DNA of 64,000 nucleotides from assembly GCF_037893015.1 (NCBI RefSeq), contig NC_133658.1, forward strand, positions 255,038,397 to 255,102,396, read 5' to 3'. How positions within the stretch are numbered: the first letter of the stretch is position 1; every line of letters begins with the position of its first letter. Below are positions 30,694-41,345 of this stretch, in pieces. Both the position numbers and the translations under genes were made by a program. Source of the DNA: Macrotis lagotis (lineage: Eukaryota; Chordata; Mammalia; Peramelemorphia; Peramelidae). The notes under the pieces were generated by a model. It was not told where the DNA came from. It made no database searches and saw nothing but the letters and a program-made list of their open reading frames with translations.

Positions 30694-30840
30694 GGGGGGG
30701 GGGGGGGGGAGGAAGAGAAAGGAGGCCAGTGGAGGGGGAGGGGAGATACTCTGTTTAAAAGACATTTTCCCAATCTTAATATAGGCTGCCAATCTTTATG
30801 TCTTCCCTCCTTTTCTTTCCTCCCCCCCCCCCCGCCCCCC
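30694..30840. repeat. Inverted repeat built on a G16 run and a C12GC6 run
   Basis: Left arm 30694-30725 is 16 G followed by 'aggaagagaaaggagg'. Right arm 30806-30840 is 'cctccttttctttcctc', C runs and a single G. Reverse-complemented, the right arm gives the same order: G run, then 'aggaaagaaaaggagg'. Arms about 32-35 nt, loop 80 nt. Both arms are pure purine or pure pyrimidine apart from one base, so hairpin, triplex or G-quadruplex forms are possible. Confidence 0.9.
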
Positions 30841-30849
30841 ACCCCATAC

Positions 30850-32130
30850 CTACAGACACATTCTAAGCATTTAGTTTAATTATGTTTTCTGTGCTCTGGG
30901 CAATATCAATGTGTTCAGAAGCATGTTTTCCCAGGAAGTTGGTGGGACCAGACTTTTTCCTAATGCTTTAAAACAAACAAAAAAAATTTTTTTTACCCGA
31001 ATTATCCCCAAAGAAAACTCGAATACCTACAACTGATCTTATTTTTTGATGTTCTGTTATCAAATAGAAAAGGAAACTAAACTTGTAACGCCAATGCTAT
31101 TTCCTGTGTGTATGTCAGCATAACCAACCGTATTCAACTACTTTATTTATAAGTGTCAAAAAGATCTGAAAGAGATGAAAAGTAATTTTCTTTTGAGGGC
31201 TGGAGAAAAACAGGGGAAATAACTTTGTTTTATGAGGTGTTTGATAGCAGACTATTATTAGTGAAAGTACAGTATGGGTGATTTTCAGTCATTGGTTTAA
31301 TGTTCCAAATTTTTATCTTAGATAAGGAAATGCAAGCTGAAAAAAAATAGTAAACAGTAATTTCCTTTATTTAAGCTAAGATTTTATATTTATATACATT
31401 GTAGGGGAGAGGTGGATATACATCCAGAAGCTTAAATATTTTATGGGAAGGACAAGTTATCTATCTAAAGAATCTTGATTCGCATAAGAATGCCTAAAGA
31501 TTTTGCAAGACTTTAACAACACAAGCTCTGGGCTGATATGTAAAATCCCCAGATTGCAGACATAAGTAAAAAGGAATTTTCTCAGTTGTTTATTCATGAA
31601 TTGGGGGAGTATGGGTATTGCACCTGTGGCTATAGTTGAGATTACATAGAGATGGTTGGGGACAATCTTTAGGTTGGCAAAAAAGGCACTTTGCCTCCAT
31701 GGATTGGATTTGAAGGAAACTGAAAAGGGTCCTTTGGATCCAAATATCTGTCATTTGGTACTTCATCCCTCTGTATTAAACATGACTACATCTGAGAAAT
31801 GCACTTACACAAGGAAATGCCTCAGTATGACTAAGTTGATGAGTTTACTCTCCTCCCCGATCAATTGATTAACAAGCATTTTAAAGGACTGTGCAAGGTG
31901 CTGGATGGAACATGGGCAGCAAAAGGGGATCCAGTTATCTTAAAAGGGGTGAGAATTTGGCTAAGGGTTCAGAAAGAGAAGTTTGGGAAAACCAAAGATG
32001 TTAATAGTTTGACCTAAGGATAGTCCTATATGTAAATATGACCCGTGTATATGTAAATAAGCCCTGTTCACCAGGAAGTCATTCAGGCCATTCTGGTCCT
32101 ACAGCTGGCCCGGACCCTGACACTTCCAGC
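30850..32130. other. Repeat-poor stretch
   Basis: No repeat family recognised over about 1.3 kb. Contains a small open frame (31656-31868) without recognisable features. Candidate single-copy DNA continuing the block on its left. Confidence 0.35.
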
Positions 32131-32134
32131 TCTA

Positions 32135-32215
32135 CAGAACTCAGTTTTCCCTTCTGTAGAAAGGGTTACAAATTATGGCCTACTAACTTCTTTGAGCTGT
32201 TATGAGAATAAGGTC
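32135..32215 (+). repeat. MIR 3' part, sense
   Basis: 'ctcagttttcccttctgtag' and 'ctttgagctgttatgagaat'. Confidence 0.6.
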
Positions 32216-32345
32216 AAAGGATCATAGGTGGAAACCCAGTGCCCATTTAATCCAGTACTATCATTTTATAAATGAAGAAAGTTAGTCAAGAAGCATCCCT
32301 AGCAGGATTTGAACCCAAGTCCTCTGGCTACAGCAATTATTTTCT
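32216..32345 (-). repeat. THER1/MIR fragment, antisense
   Basis: 'ggatcataggtggaaaccca', 'tttataaatgaagaaagtta' and 'ggatttgaacccaagtcctc'. Confidence 0.65.
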
Positions 32346-32539
32346 TTTAATAGAAGTGAATTTCACTTCTGGTAAGACTCAATTTAGGTAAGTTTACAAA
32401 GGAAGAAGGAATCAAACATTTGAGGATTATTGATCATATTATCTGAATCTTTGAAAGGTATAGAGAAGGGGAGGAGCTAAAGGCAAGCTTTTAAAATCCA
32501 AGATTAGGTCCTTAACTCCCTCTTTCTGGCAGGTGATAC

Positions 32540-32690
32540 AGTTTGCAGGACAGCTGTCCAAAGTACCTCAGTTTTGACTGACAAATTCTACTCTATGAGC
32601 CTAGGCAAAGCATTTTATCATCCCCCCCATCCCCTTACCTCATCTGCAGAATGGGAATAACATTTGATAAGTGCCTGCCGTTAGGTAGCA
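32540..32690 (+). repeat. MIR fragment, sense
   Basis: 'gagcctaggcaaagcatttt' and 'cctcatctgcagaatgggaa' with 'taacatttgataagtgcctg'. Confidence 0.55.
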
Positions 32691-32784
32691 CTATGGTCAT
32701 ACATAAGGGAATTTTACCTTTGAGGAGATTACAGTCTACCCGGGGACATACTATTTACTATAGAAACATCTAGAATTACAAGGT

Positions 32785-32865
32785 AGGGAAGTAGCTGGTC
32801 TGGGAGTAAGGAGAGCTGGGTTCTAGGCCTACCTCTTCCTAACTAGTTTTCATTTTTCTAACTTT
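32785..32865 (+). repeat. SINE head fragment, sense
   Basis: 'gtctgggagtaaggagagct' and 'gggttctaggcctacctctt'. Confidence 0.5.
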
Positions 32866-32944
32866 TCTTGGACAATGAAGACTTCATTTTAAAAAAAAGT
32901 CTGCTTTTGTTATGAGGAACATAAGAAAACTTGATCATTGTGGA

Positions 32945-33140
32945 GGTGAGACAGCATGGCACATTCAATATGAAGCAAGATGACTTTGGAGTCAAAAAAC
33001 CTGAATTCAGGCAGTCTCTTCTACTTCTACTTGTGTGATCTTAAATAATTCTTAGGTTCCTTATCTATAAAATGAGAGGATTGGTCTAGATAACTTCTCA
33101 AGTCCTTTCACCTCTAAATTTATGATCCTATGTTCCTAAA
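32945..33140 (+). repeat. THER1-type CORE-SINE, sense, near full length
   Basis: 'gacagcatggcacattcaat' head, 'gactttggagtcaaaaaacc', 'ataaaatgagaggattggtc' and 'cctctaaatttatgatccta'. Confidence 0.8.
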
Positions 33141-33304
33141 TCTGGAAGACTTTATAGTAGAAATAGTTTGATTTTTATTTTGTCTTCTTGAGATTATTTT
33201 AGAAAAGATATTGAAAATTCATAGAAATTTGAGGAGAGAAACTTGTAGGAACCCATCCTTCTTGTTAAATTCCTTATTTGGGGGGGGGGACATTAACATA
33301 CTTG

Positions 33305-33930
33305 TAATCACTAAGGTGTGCAGTACAGTCTTAAAGTCATCCTCAATTCCTCACTCTCCCCTGTTCCATATATCTTAAACAGCTGTCAAGTCTTATTGAT
33401 TTAACCTCCACAGCATCTTAAACACCTGTCCCTTTTTTCTCCCTTTATACCACAATCATAATAATTTAGATGCTCATCCCTTCTTTCCAGGCTTATTCGG
33501 TCAACATCTTAATTGGTTTCCCTGTATCTTCTCCCTTCCCCAGTCAATGGCTACTATATTGATATTCCTAAAACACAGATACAATCATCTCATTCTTCTG
33601 TTCAGGACATTCCAGTGACTTCCTATTACCTCTAGGATCAAATCCAAATGCTGACATTTAAAGCCCTTCTCTCTCCAAACTCTCTAGGCTGTTTATCCAA
33701 TTATGCCATCCAATTTCCAGATAGGCTATTTACCCAATTATGCCATTCAATTTCCAGATAAACTTGCTGTCCCCCATATAAGACATTTTATTTCCTATCT
33801 AGCTCTGTGCAAAAGCACATGCTGCTTCTATTGGGTGGAATACTTTTCCTCTTCTGTCTCTTAGAATCCATTTTTTTTAAGGTTCAGCTCAAGGGTCACC
33901 TTTTATAAGGTCTTTTCTGATTTTTTTTCA
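33305..33930 (+). repeat. LINE-2 3' UTR, sense, with a 37-bp internal tandem duplication
   Basis: 'gtcatcctcaattcctcact', 'tcattcttctgttcaggaca', 'cctctaggatcaaatccaaa' and 'ggttcagctcaagggtcacc' follow L2 order. A 37-bp unit is doubled at 33687-33760 (each copy contains 'ccaattatgccat'). Confidence 0.8.
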
Positions 33931-33934
33931 TTTG

Positions 33935-34455
33935 AAAGTTTTTGAGGGAAAAAAGAAATTTATATGATAACTTTATGATGTATTTCAAAGGAATAGAAAG
34001 ATTTTTCAGTTTTATATGCAGTCATCTTTTTTTAAATCATACCATTAAGGAAATGTTTGTTTCATTCCATGAATTAAAATAAAAATTTTAAATAAGAGCT
34101 AAGAGAAAAATATGCACAATGAGCGCAGTAATATAAAAGAAAATAATGCTAAAGTACATCAGATCTTTCATGAATGCAGTGGTCAAAGAAGACTCTAGGG
34201 ACCTAATGGTGAAATAATATATCCTTTTCCTCTCAATTGAGAGATGATAGATTACAGGTGCAGAATAAGGTGCTGTCAGACAAGATCAGCATAATGGTTT
34301 GTTTTCTATAACTTTTTTTTGCTTCAAAAGAAGATTCTATAGGTGTGGAGAGGGTATTAGGAAACAATGTCAATAGAGTAAAAGTATTGATAAAAAATAT
34401 TTTTTAAAAAGGTATTGAATTCTCTTTATGCTACCTCCACTTGCTCCAGAATGAT
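33935..34455. other. No recognised feature
   Basis: AT-rich; nothing assigned. Confidence 0.35.
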
Positions 34456-34456
34456 G

Positions 34457-34730
34457 AACAGCTTGGTGGTTCAGTGGATAGAACACTGGGCCTGGAATCA
34501 GAAAGATTCCTCTTTCCAAGTTCAAATGTACCTCAGTCTTTGTGAAGATCTTTAGTAGTAGCTGCCTGATCCTAGGCAAGTCACTTGACTTGTCTCAGTT
34601 TCCTCATCTCTAAAATGAACTGGAAAAGGAAATGGCAAACTAGTCCAGTATCTTTGCCAAGAAAACTCTAAAAGAGGTCATTAAGAGTCAGACATGACTG
34701 AAAAATGACTAAACAATAACAACAACATAG
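34457..34730 (+). repeat. MAR1-type CORE-SINE, sense, full length
   Basis: 'acagcttggtggttcagtgg', 'gcctggaatcagaaagattc', 'aaaaggaaatggcaaactag' and 'aatgactaaacaataacaac'. About 30 extra bases lie in the middle (near 34540), which is unusual for the family. Confidence 0.92.
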
Positions 34731-34779
34731 GAAAGAGTCTATAAAATGTCAAGTCCATCAAATGAGGACCACAAGATCA

Positions 34780-35065
34780 TGGATTAGAAATTGGACTGAA
34801 AATTAGAGATCTAATGTTCAAATCCCTGATTTTAGTGGGGTTTTTTTTTGATTGTTGTTTTTATGGGGCAGTGGGATTTAGTAACTTGTCCAAGGTCACA
34901 CAGATAGTAAGTATCAAATGTCTGAGACTGAGTCAAATCCCTGATTTTGTAAAAGTAGAATCTAAGCCTCAGAGAAGTTAGATGACTTTAGCCAAATGTT
35001 ACATAGGAAGTAAAAGATTCATGATTTGAACCAACAGCCTCTGACTTCAATTTTTTCTGGTACCC
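34780..35065 (-). repeat. THER1/MIR-type CORE-SINE, antisense, split by a SINE
   Basis: 34780-34833 and 34949-35065 read as one reversed SINE: 'aaatccctgattttgtaaaa', 'gtagaatctaagcctcagag' and 'gatgactttagccaaatgtt'. Confidence 0.6.
34834..34932 (-). repeat. Short WSINE1-like SINE, antisense, with a 16-bp target-site duplication
   Basis: 'tttatggggcagtgggattt', 'gtccaaggtcacacagatag' and 'caaatgtctgagactgag'. Flanked by TCAAATCCCTGATTTT at 34818-34833 and 34933-34948 without mismatch, which fixes its ends and shows the copy was short (5'-truncated) when it landed. Confidence 0.9.
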
Positions 35066-35079
35066 AATGTGACCCTAGG

Positions 35080-35638
35080 AGAGCGGATTTTATTTAAATG
35101 CTTTATTACACAACAACATTTCTGGAACAGAGATCCAAGGTACCCTGGTAACATTTAAATTTTTGTGTATTTTTCCTTCTAAAATATTTAATATGGAAAT
35201 TTGAATATGTATCAAATATTATTATGTGAAGCAATATTTTGGTATGAAAATAACACCTCTATTTCTTCCCCTCTCCCCAATTTTACCAACATGCAGACTT
35301 ATGAATTCTGTCGGCATATTGATTTTAAAGTCCTAATATTCCCTGATGTGATAGGAGCAATTTATTATAGGACTTTATCAATTAGGTTTAGGCAGCTTTT
35401 CCTAAGGTCCTACCCTATTCATTTTTTTTTCCTTAAAAAGCATTGAAACTGTCCTTAAAACTGAATTGACTCAGGGAATTAAAAACATGATGATTGATTT
35501 AGCTTTATATTGAATTAGGAGCAGAAAAATTAGGGCACTGAGAGTTTACTAGCTCATTCTTTAGGCTTCTAATTGGCAGATCATCACATGGGCAACAAAA
35601 ATTCAAGGAAGTTACAACTTGAGTTATGGTGCAACCAG
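35080..35638. other. No recognised repeat
   Basis: AT-rich single-copy looking sequence. The part at 35520-35640 is more balanced and motif-rich. Confidence 0.35.
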
Positions 35639-35653
35639 CTCTAATTGGCTTTT

Positions 35654-35809
35654 ATTTTTATTTATTTATTTTTTTGCAAGGCAATGGGGTTAAGTGGCTT
35701 GCCCAAGGCCACACAGCTAGGTAATTATTAAGTGTCTGAGGTCAAATTTGAACCCAGGCCCTCCTGACTCCAGGGCTGGTGCTCTATCCACTGTGCCACC
35801 TAGCTGCCC
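35654..35809 (-). repeat. WSINE1-type SINE, antisense, with target-site duplication
   Basis: 'ttgcaaggcaatggggttaa', 'cttgcccaaggccacacagc', 'cctgactccagggctggtgc' and 'cacctagctgcccc'. Duplicated site CTCTAATTGGCTTTT (35639-35653) and CTCTAATTGACTTTT (35810-35824), one mismatch. Confidence 0.96.
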
Positions 35810-35824
35810 CTCTAATTGACTTTT

Positions 35825-36735
35825 GAGAGCTTTTTAAAATTTTCAGAATGGGCCTTTATACCTGAAAATCTGGCAAACTACAAATCAAGGCTTTATTATT
35901 TATTGATTATCTAGACTTAAGGAAGTGATGAAAAAATATTAATAATGCAGATTAAATTTAAAGTGTGTCTTGGTACATAGTGGTTTGTTAAACATTTACC
36001 AACACACCCCTGGTCATGCCCCACTAAATCAATGCTATATATTTACTGAGTATTCTTTCCCTGATCTGAATAATCTTTTTCTTCTAAGTCTAGGTAAATC
36101 TCCTCTTGTTAGCTGTCAGATATTTTGTAAGTATATCATTTTGTTCTAATCTCCAACCTGAGTTAACATCCTGGCTTCAGTCAGATCTGGCCTGTTACAC
36201 TTGGCCAAACTAATTTAAGTACCATAGAAAGCATTTGTTCTTTTATCTCTTGCTCTCTCTCTCTCCACTTTTCCATCTCAGCTATTATTGGTTCAATGGA
36301 ATAGTTCTTTTGAATGATATTGCAAGTGACTTTTCTTGATTAATAGCATATCATATAGCTGAAGTGACCTCAGCTGTATCTACATAAAGAACATAGTTAT
36401 AAGATTATTAGTTTTTAAAGTTGGAAGGGAAGAAACTGAGGCAGACAGGCATTAAGTAACTCCACTAGGTACCTTGGGCATCTATGGGGGAGGTTTTGCT
36501 TTATCTTGCCTTGAGCTCTGCATCAAAGTTCTTCACTTGTATCCTTGGTCACAACTCCCTCTGGTGATAACTCTAGCTCCCCTATATAGTATTTTAATAT
36601 AGAGCTAGATCCCCAAATCCTAGAATTGGTCACATTATTCAAATTCTAAACTGTTCCATTGTCTTGGACTCAAATTAGCATATTTTACATAATTATAACA
36701 TCAAATATATCTAATTTGAATAAGTACAATTTGTA
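35825..36735. other. Mostly unassigned; possible worn L2 3' UTR at 36000-36140
   Basis: 'tattctttccctgatctgaa' and the following pyrimidine-rich text may be L2. The rest has no assigned family. Confidence 0.3.
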
Positions 36736-36739
36736 AGAA

Positions 36740-36852
36740 TGAGGACATAGCTATAAACTCCTTGAGGGCAGGAATTTATGATAAGTTTATAGCAAGGCAG
36801 TCTTGTTTAGTTATATTTATATTTCTAGAGCTTAGCAGAGTACATGCAGAAT
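36740..36852 (+). repeat. LINE-2 tail, sense, left part
   Basis: 'ataaactccttgagggcagg' and 'tagagcttagcagagtacat'; the rest of the tail follows the SINE at 37059-37110, ending in (ATTC)n. Confidence 0.8.
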
Positions 36853-37058
36853 TTATTGTTGTTCAGTTATGTCCAGCTCTTGTGATCATGTGCATCTCTA
36901 TCCATGAGATACCCATGAGATATCCATGGAGTGGTTTGCTGTTTCCTTCTTCAGTGGCAAACAGAGGTTACACATCTAGGAAGTTTCTGAGGCTGAATTT
37001 GAACTCAGGTATTGTTGACTTCAAGCCTAAAACTCTATTCATTGAGCCACTTAACTAT
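36853..37058 (-). repeat. MAR1-type CORE-SINE, antisense, inside L2 tail
   Basis: 'attgttgttcagttatgtcc', 'gctgtttccttcttcagtgg', 'ggctgaatttgaactcaggt' and 'ctattcattgagccacttaa'. Parts of the core are lost. Confidence 0.85.
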
Positions 37059-37110
37059 GTACAAAATAGCAAGACTTAATAAATACTTTTTCATTCATTC
37101 ATTCATTCGT
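37059..37110 (+). repeat. LINE-2 tail, sense, right part with (ATTC)n
   Basis: 'gacttaataaatactttttc' and 'attcattcattcattc' complete the L2 tail. Confidence 0.8.
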
Positions 37111-37550
37111 GAAGATCCTTTGGATCCTTCAGGGTGGAATTTTTTCCTTCTGAAAAGAGGATTTCAGTGATTCAGCATCAGCTTGAATTTATTTTTTTTC
37201 ATTGTTGGCATAGGCAAAGCTTCCTTCATGGACTAGTAGATGACTTAGCATTCTAATTAGGTTAAGACCCATAAAGCATATTTATGCCACAAATTAAGTA
37301 TTATATTTTGCAGTTTAATTTACAATTTCCATTCTAGACTTGTGAATTTCTTTTCTACTACTATTAATGGTCACAACATATGATTAAAACAAATTTGCCA
37401 GTGCTTATACCAGTGATGGGATAAATGCATTCACTCATTTTAGGAAAGAAGTTTTAGCTTCTACTTTCTTGATCTGGTTCAGATACTTATTTTTGCACTT
37501 ATGACTTTCCAGTTGGATTATCTGGATTCTTATGTGACAGTTCTTTCTGA
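37110..37550. other. No recognised feature
   Basis: AT-rich; nothing assigned. Confidence 0.35.
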
Positions 37551-37566
37551 TAAAACATTTCTTGGG

Positions 37567-37717
37567 TGGTGGCTAGGTGGCACAGTGGATAGAGCACTAG
37601 CCCTGGACTCAGGAGTACCTGAGTTCAAATCCAGCCTCAGACACTTAATTACCTAGCTGTATGACCTTGGGCAAGTCGCTTAACCCCATTGCCTAAATTT
37701 TTTTAAAAAAAGGTAAA
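37567..37717 (+). repeat. WSINE1-type SINE, sense, with perfect target-site duplication
   Basis: 'tggctaggtggcacagtgga', 'gagttcaaatccagcctcag', 'tgaccttgggcaagtcgctt' and 'ccccattgcc', then a T/A-rich tail. AAAACATTTCTTGGG at 37552-37566 and 37718-37732 are identical. Confidence 0.97.
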
Positions 37718-37734
37718 AAAACATTTCTTGGGCC

Positions 37735-38520
37735 TTCATTAATCCAACATGTAGTTGCCAGCTTTCCATCTCTCATTTGATTATTCAAGGGTCTTTTGAT
37801 AGCCCCCTTATATACTTAAGTTTCAGGATTAAAAATGATCTTGAAGTATATCTGTAACCCTCATATAGTACTGTGAGGCGTATGATGAAATAACTCTGGA
37901 ATGTTTTGGGTTTGCCCCAAAGTATGACCACTGTTCTCCAGGTCACATCTTCCTCTCACCAAAAGGTTCACTGTAAATGTGTGACCTTCTCTTGGTCCAA
38001 GACTCAGTCATGTTCCTTACTCCAGTGAATTTTCTTCCACTCTAAGCTACTTTATTTCCTTACTTTTGACTTTGTAGCCTAAAGGTAAATGGTCTGAAGA
38101 TACATGGTTTTATCTAACAATTATTTAGGAACTTTTATGATGTGTTAAAATAAAAGTGTAATCTCCATTCAGCTCAGCTCTAACTAGGAAGTTTTGGACT
38201 GAGGTGCAACTCTGACCTGGTTAATTCCATGATACTTCCTGGCTTCTTCCATTATAATAACCATAAATACAATTAATATATATAGAAATTAGAGAAATTA
38301 TGACTAATGATAGTTATAATAGAACAAATTGGGAATTAGGAATGGTTTAAGGAAATGAAAAAAATCATGGAGAAATGCCTGATTTGCAGGCAAAACAGGA
38401 AGGGAAAGGGTAGTGAAAAACCTTCACTACTCTAATTTCCCCAGTCTTAAGGGATGATAATGCTCAGGTTTTTTTAGCTTCAATCTACTCCAGCCAAACC
38501 CAGGTTGATGAAATAGATAT
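37735..38520. other. No recognised repeat
   Basis: Single-copy looking sequence without assigned features. Confidence 0.35.
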
Positions 38521-38521
38521 G

Positions 38522-38725
38522 TCTCTGGATCTGCAGACAGGAAGACTCATCTTCCTGAGCTCAAATCTGGCCTCAGACACTTGCTAGGTATGTGACCTTG
38601 AGCAAGTCACTTAAACCTGTTTGCCTCAGTTTCCTCATCTTGGAAAGGAAATGGCAAATCCTTCCAGTATCTTTGCCAAGAAAACCCCAAATGGGGTCAC
38701 AAAGAGTCCGACTTGACTTTTGACA
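38522..38725 (+). repeat. MAR1-type CORE-SINE, sense
   Basis: 'gctcaaatctggcctcagac', 'ctgtttgcctcagtttcctc', 'gccaagaaaaccccaaatgg' and 'gtcacaaagagtccgacttg'. The head is worn and the AACAAC end is lost. Confidence 0.92.
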
Positions 38726-38749
38726 CCAAAGCTGGGCTGCTAGGTGTTA

Positions 38750-38909
38750 TTTATTTATTTATTGTTTGTTTTTGCTAGGTAATGGGGTTAAGTGACTTGC
38801 CCAGGGTCACATAGTCAGCTAATTGTTAAGTGTCTGAGGTCACATTTGAACTCAGGTCTGTTTGACTCCAGGGCCAATGCTCTATCCACTGTGCCATCTA
38901 GCTGCCCCC
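38750..38909 (-). repeat. WSINE1-type SINE, antisense
   Basis: 'ttttgctaggtaatggggtt', 'gacttgcccagggtcacata', 'gactccagggccaatgctct' and 'catctagctgcccc'. Flanks 'ctaggtgtta' and 'ctaagtgttt' suggest a duplication of about 10 bp. Confidence 0.92.
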
Positions 38910-38929
38910 CTAAGTGTTTAAACATTCTT

Positions 38930-39118
38930 AAGCCAAGAGCTTTATAAATCATCTCAGTAGATCTTCATAACAACCGTGGGAGGTATGTGCTATTATTAAA
39001 TATTTTATAGTTTATGAAACTTTAGAAAGAGGATGGGGGTTTGCCCATGAAGCTATAAGTGTCTGAGGCTGGATTTGATCTCGGGTCTTTCTGACTCCAG
39101 ATTCAGCCCTCAGTCCTT
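38930..39118 (-). repeat. MIR-type CORE-SINE, antisense, near full length
   Basis: 'agatcttcataacaaccgtg', 'ggaggtatgtgctattatta' and 'aagtgtctgaggctggattt', then 'gactccagattcagccctca'. Confidence 0.75.
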
Positions 39119-39119
39119 C

Positions 39120-39960
39120 CTCTGCTTACTGTGCTTACTGGTATTAAGTATTCTATTGAAGATTTGGCTTTGAATTCATATCATAAGATACCTTCAGGGA
39201 CTTTTCTCTATCTTTCTCCCATTGCCAATGCAGCTCTAATGACATGTTTGCTCCTTTCCAAGCCAAAATTCCAAATGAACTTCATACCCAGTCGCTTGAG
39301 CCTTACTTTTTCCCAAACTGAAGCATCAGCTGCCTACTCCCAGGAGACTTTGTCTGGGACTACAATTCCTAGAATCACACAGTTAGATTAAAATGTCCAT
39401 CTCTGCCCACAGAGAAAGTTTGAGGAATCATTTAAATATCATTTCTAGAATTCATCTTTCTTATCAGTAAGAAGACAGGACATTTTTCATGACCAAAAGT
39501 TAAGATTTTCTTGATCTCTTTTACTTTCATTATGGAAATGTATTTAAGATGTTTTCTTCCTGTGTTTAAGACTGCGGCATGTGTTATCCTTGACAAAGTA
39601 GCCCTTTAGTTTAGTTTTGAAATTTGATTTGGATTAGGAGACAATCAGAGGGCATTGGGTAACAATATGTGATTGGAGTTCCAAATAAATTAATGCTTTA
39701 ATTCTCTCAAAGTTGATATCAACCCTGGGATACACTGAACTCAATGTATGATGTGGGTTGGAGAAAGGCATCTGGTATCAAGGGATTTTCTTCATCAAGG
39801 CACATGATTTTTTTCATGGTGTATATACCTACCAGATTGCACTTTAATAGTTGAATTTACATGATTGCAATCACACTTTGGGTAATACTCTGATTTGAGC
39901 AGAACTTGACTAGATTGAATCTCTCATGATAGGTATGTAGTTCATTGCTGGGTCTAAAAT
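39120..39960. other. No recognised repeat
   Basis: Contains an 86-codon frame (39131-39391) without recognisable motifs. Nothing else assigned. Confidence 0.35.
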
Positions 39961-39964
39961 TAAT

Positions 39965-40085
39965 ATTTTACTGAGCACTATTTAAGTAGCTATCTCATGC
40001 CAAGCATTGGAAATACAAAGACAAAAGTGACATAGTCTCTATATTCAAGGAGCTTACAATTTAGCTTTGAGGGACACAACAATGA
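39965..40085 (-). repeat. LINE-2 tail, antisense
   Basis: 'catgccaagcattggaaata', 'caaagacaaaagtgacatag' and 'tattcaaggagcttacaatt'. Confidence 0.7.
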
Positions 40086-40109
40086 TCAGTCAATAACATT
40101 TAGAAATCC

Positions 40110-40350
40110 TTCCAGGCTCTGCATCTGGCCTTTGGGACTTTGACACCATCCTTCCACAGTGTTCTACCTTTCCCCTTTCAACCTTTGCTTTTCAGCCTTC
40201 TTTGGTGGTTTGTCTTCCAACATTAGAATAGAAACTCTTCTAGGAAAAGGACTGTCTTCTTTTTGCTACAATTTATATGATCAGTATTTAACATGGTACC
40301 TGGTGCCATGTTTAACATGGTTAAGGCCTTAGTAAATCTTTGTGCCTCAT
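40110..40350 (+). repeat. LINE-2 3' tail, sense
   Basis: 'tctaggaaaaggactgtctt', 'atttaacatggtacctggtg' and 'ggccttagtaaatctttgtg' fit a worn L2 tail. A short TTTAACATGG repeat occurs inside. Confidence 0.5.
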
Positions 40351-40369
40351 TATGTGAGTTTGGGAATAA

Positions 40370-40500
40370 AAAATGAAAAGGCAAAAATGTGGTACCTGGC
40401 CTCAGGAAGCTTACATTCTAAAGTAGGAGGCAATGTGTAAGTAATGATGCTCATATAATATAGATTATAGTCATAACAATAATATTTACATAACACTTTA
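40370..40500 (-). repeat. LINE-2/MIR fragment, antisense
   Basis: 'tacctggcctcaggaagctt' and 'acattctaaagtaggaggca'; then 'tatttacataacactttaag' as the reverse of a MIR end. Confidence 0.55.
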
Positions 40501-40507
40501 AGACTTG

Positions 40508-40545
40508 CAAAAATAGATAGATGGATAGATAGATAGAGATAGACA
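40508..40545. repeat. (GATA)n microsatellite
   Basis: GATA/GATG units, about nine. Confidence 0.9.
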
Positions 40546-40708
40546 ATTCTTCCATCATGGGTTCTACTGCCCAGCTGTGGATTGAGCCTCTACTCCAGAC
40601 ATAGAAACAGCGAGGGCTGCTCCTGTTGCAGAGCTGGGAGGGGATAGAGCCCCTTTAATGGAGGGGGAGGTCTATGGAAAAGTCCACTTATAGAAAGTGA
40701 GAACTCTG

Positions 40709-40711
<3 letters not shown>

Positions 40712-40762
<51 letters not shown>
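40712..40762. repeat. (GT)n microsatellite, about 25 units
   Basis: Uninterrupted GT run, the longest GT array of the window. It is followed by a CT/TG-rich stretch to 40802. Confidence 0.97.
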
Positions 40763-40766
<4 letters not shown>

Positions 40767-41179
40767 CTTTTTCTTTCTCTGTCTATGTCTGTCTGTCTGT
40801 CCCTCATAGGGTTGAGGAAGGGAAATTGCCATAGATGACAATGACCACTGTCTACTCAGTGGTAAGGCAACAACCTCTGTGTGTGTTTTCTCTTCTGATC
40901 TTTCCCTACACCCTCCCCCTCAACTCTCTCACCTACAGATCTATTTTTTCATTCTATCCCAGTCTCGAACTTTCTTTGGTCCAGGTGATGAACAGAAAAA
41001 CTTCAAACCCTAGGGTCATCTAATTCTAACTTCTTTCAGAGGTTACATAATATATGCAATCTACCCTCAACAAAGAACATCAGCGAAGGAGCTGGAATGG
41101 GAGATGTAATGTGACTCAAGTAACTAAAGATCTAACCATAACATTTTGCTTTAGAGTCTAATCCCAGTCCTTTCCCTAT

Positions 41180-41345
41180 TTAAAAAAAAATTTGTATCTC
41201 TTTAAAAAAAATTATTGCTGTCTTTTGCTTATATATATTGCTAAGATTCCCTCACCCATGTCCCCTGCTCCCATAAATTCAACCCCCCATAAAAAAGAAT
41301 TTTTAAGGGAAGAAAATGAAAAACATATAGCAAAATTATCAACCA
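41180..41345 (-). repeat. Possible L1-related 3' sequence, antisense
   Basis: 'ataaaaaagaatttttaagg' with 'gaagaaaatgaaaaacatat' and 'agcaaaattatcaaccaagc' resemble a marsupial L1-associated non-coding stretch that I know only from memory. Weak. Confidence 0.35.

Noticed and set aside
30557-30842. Gly-rich and Pro-rich frames on both strands
   Set aside because: Created by the G-run and C-run of the inverted repeat.
36762-37079. 105-codon open frame
   Set aside because: It lies across an L2 tail and a MAR1-type SINE; repeat-derived chance frame.
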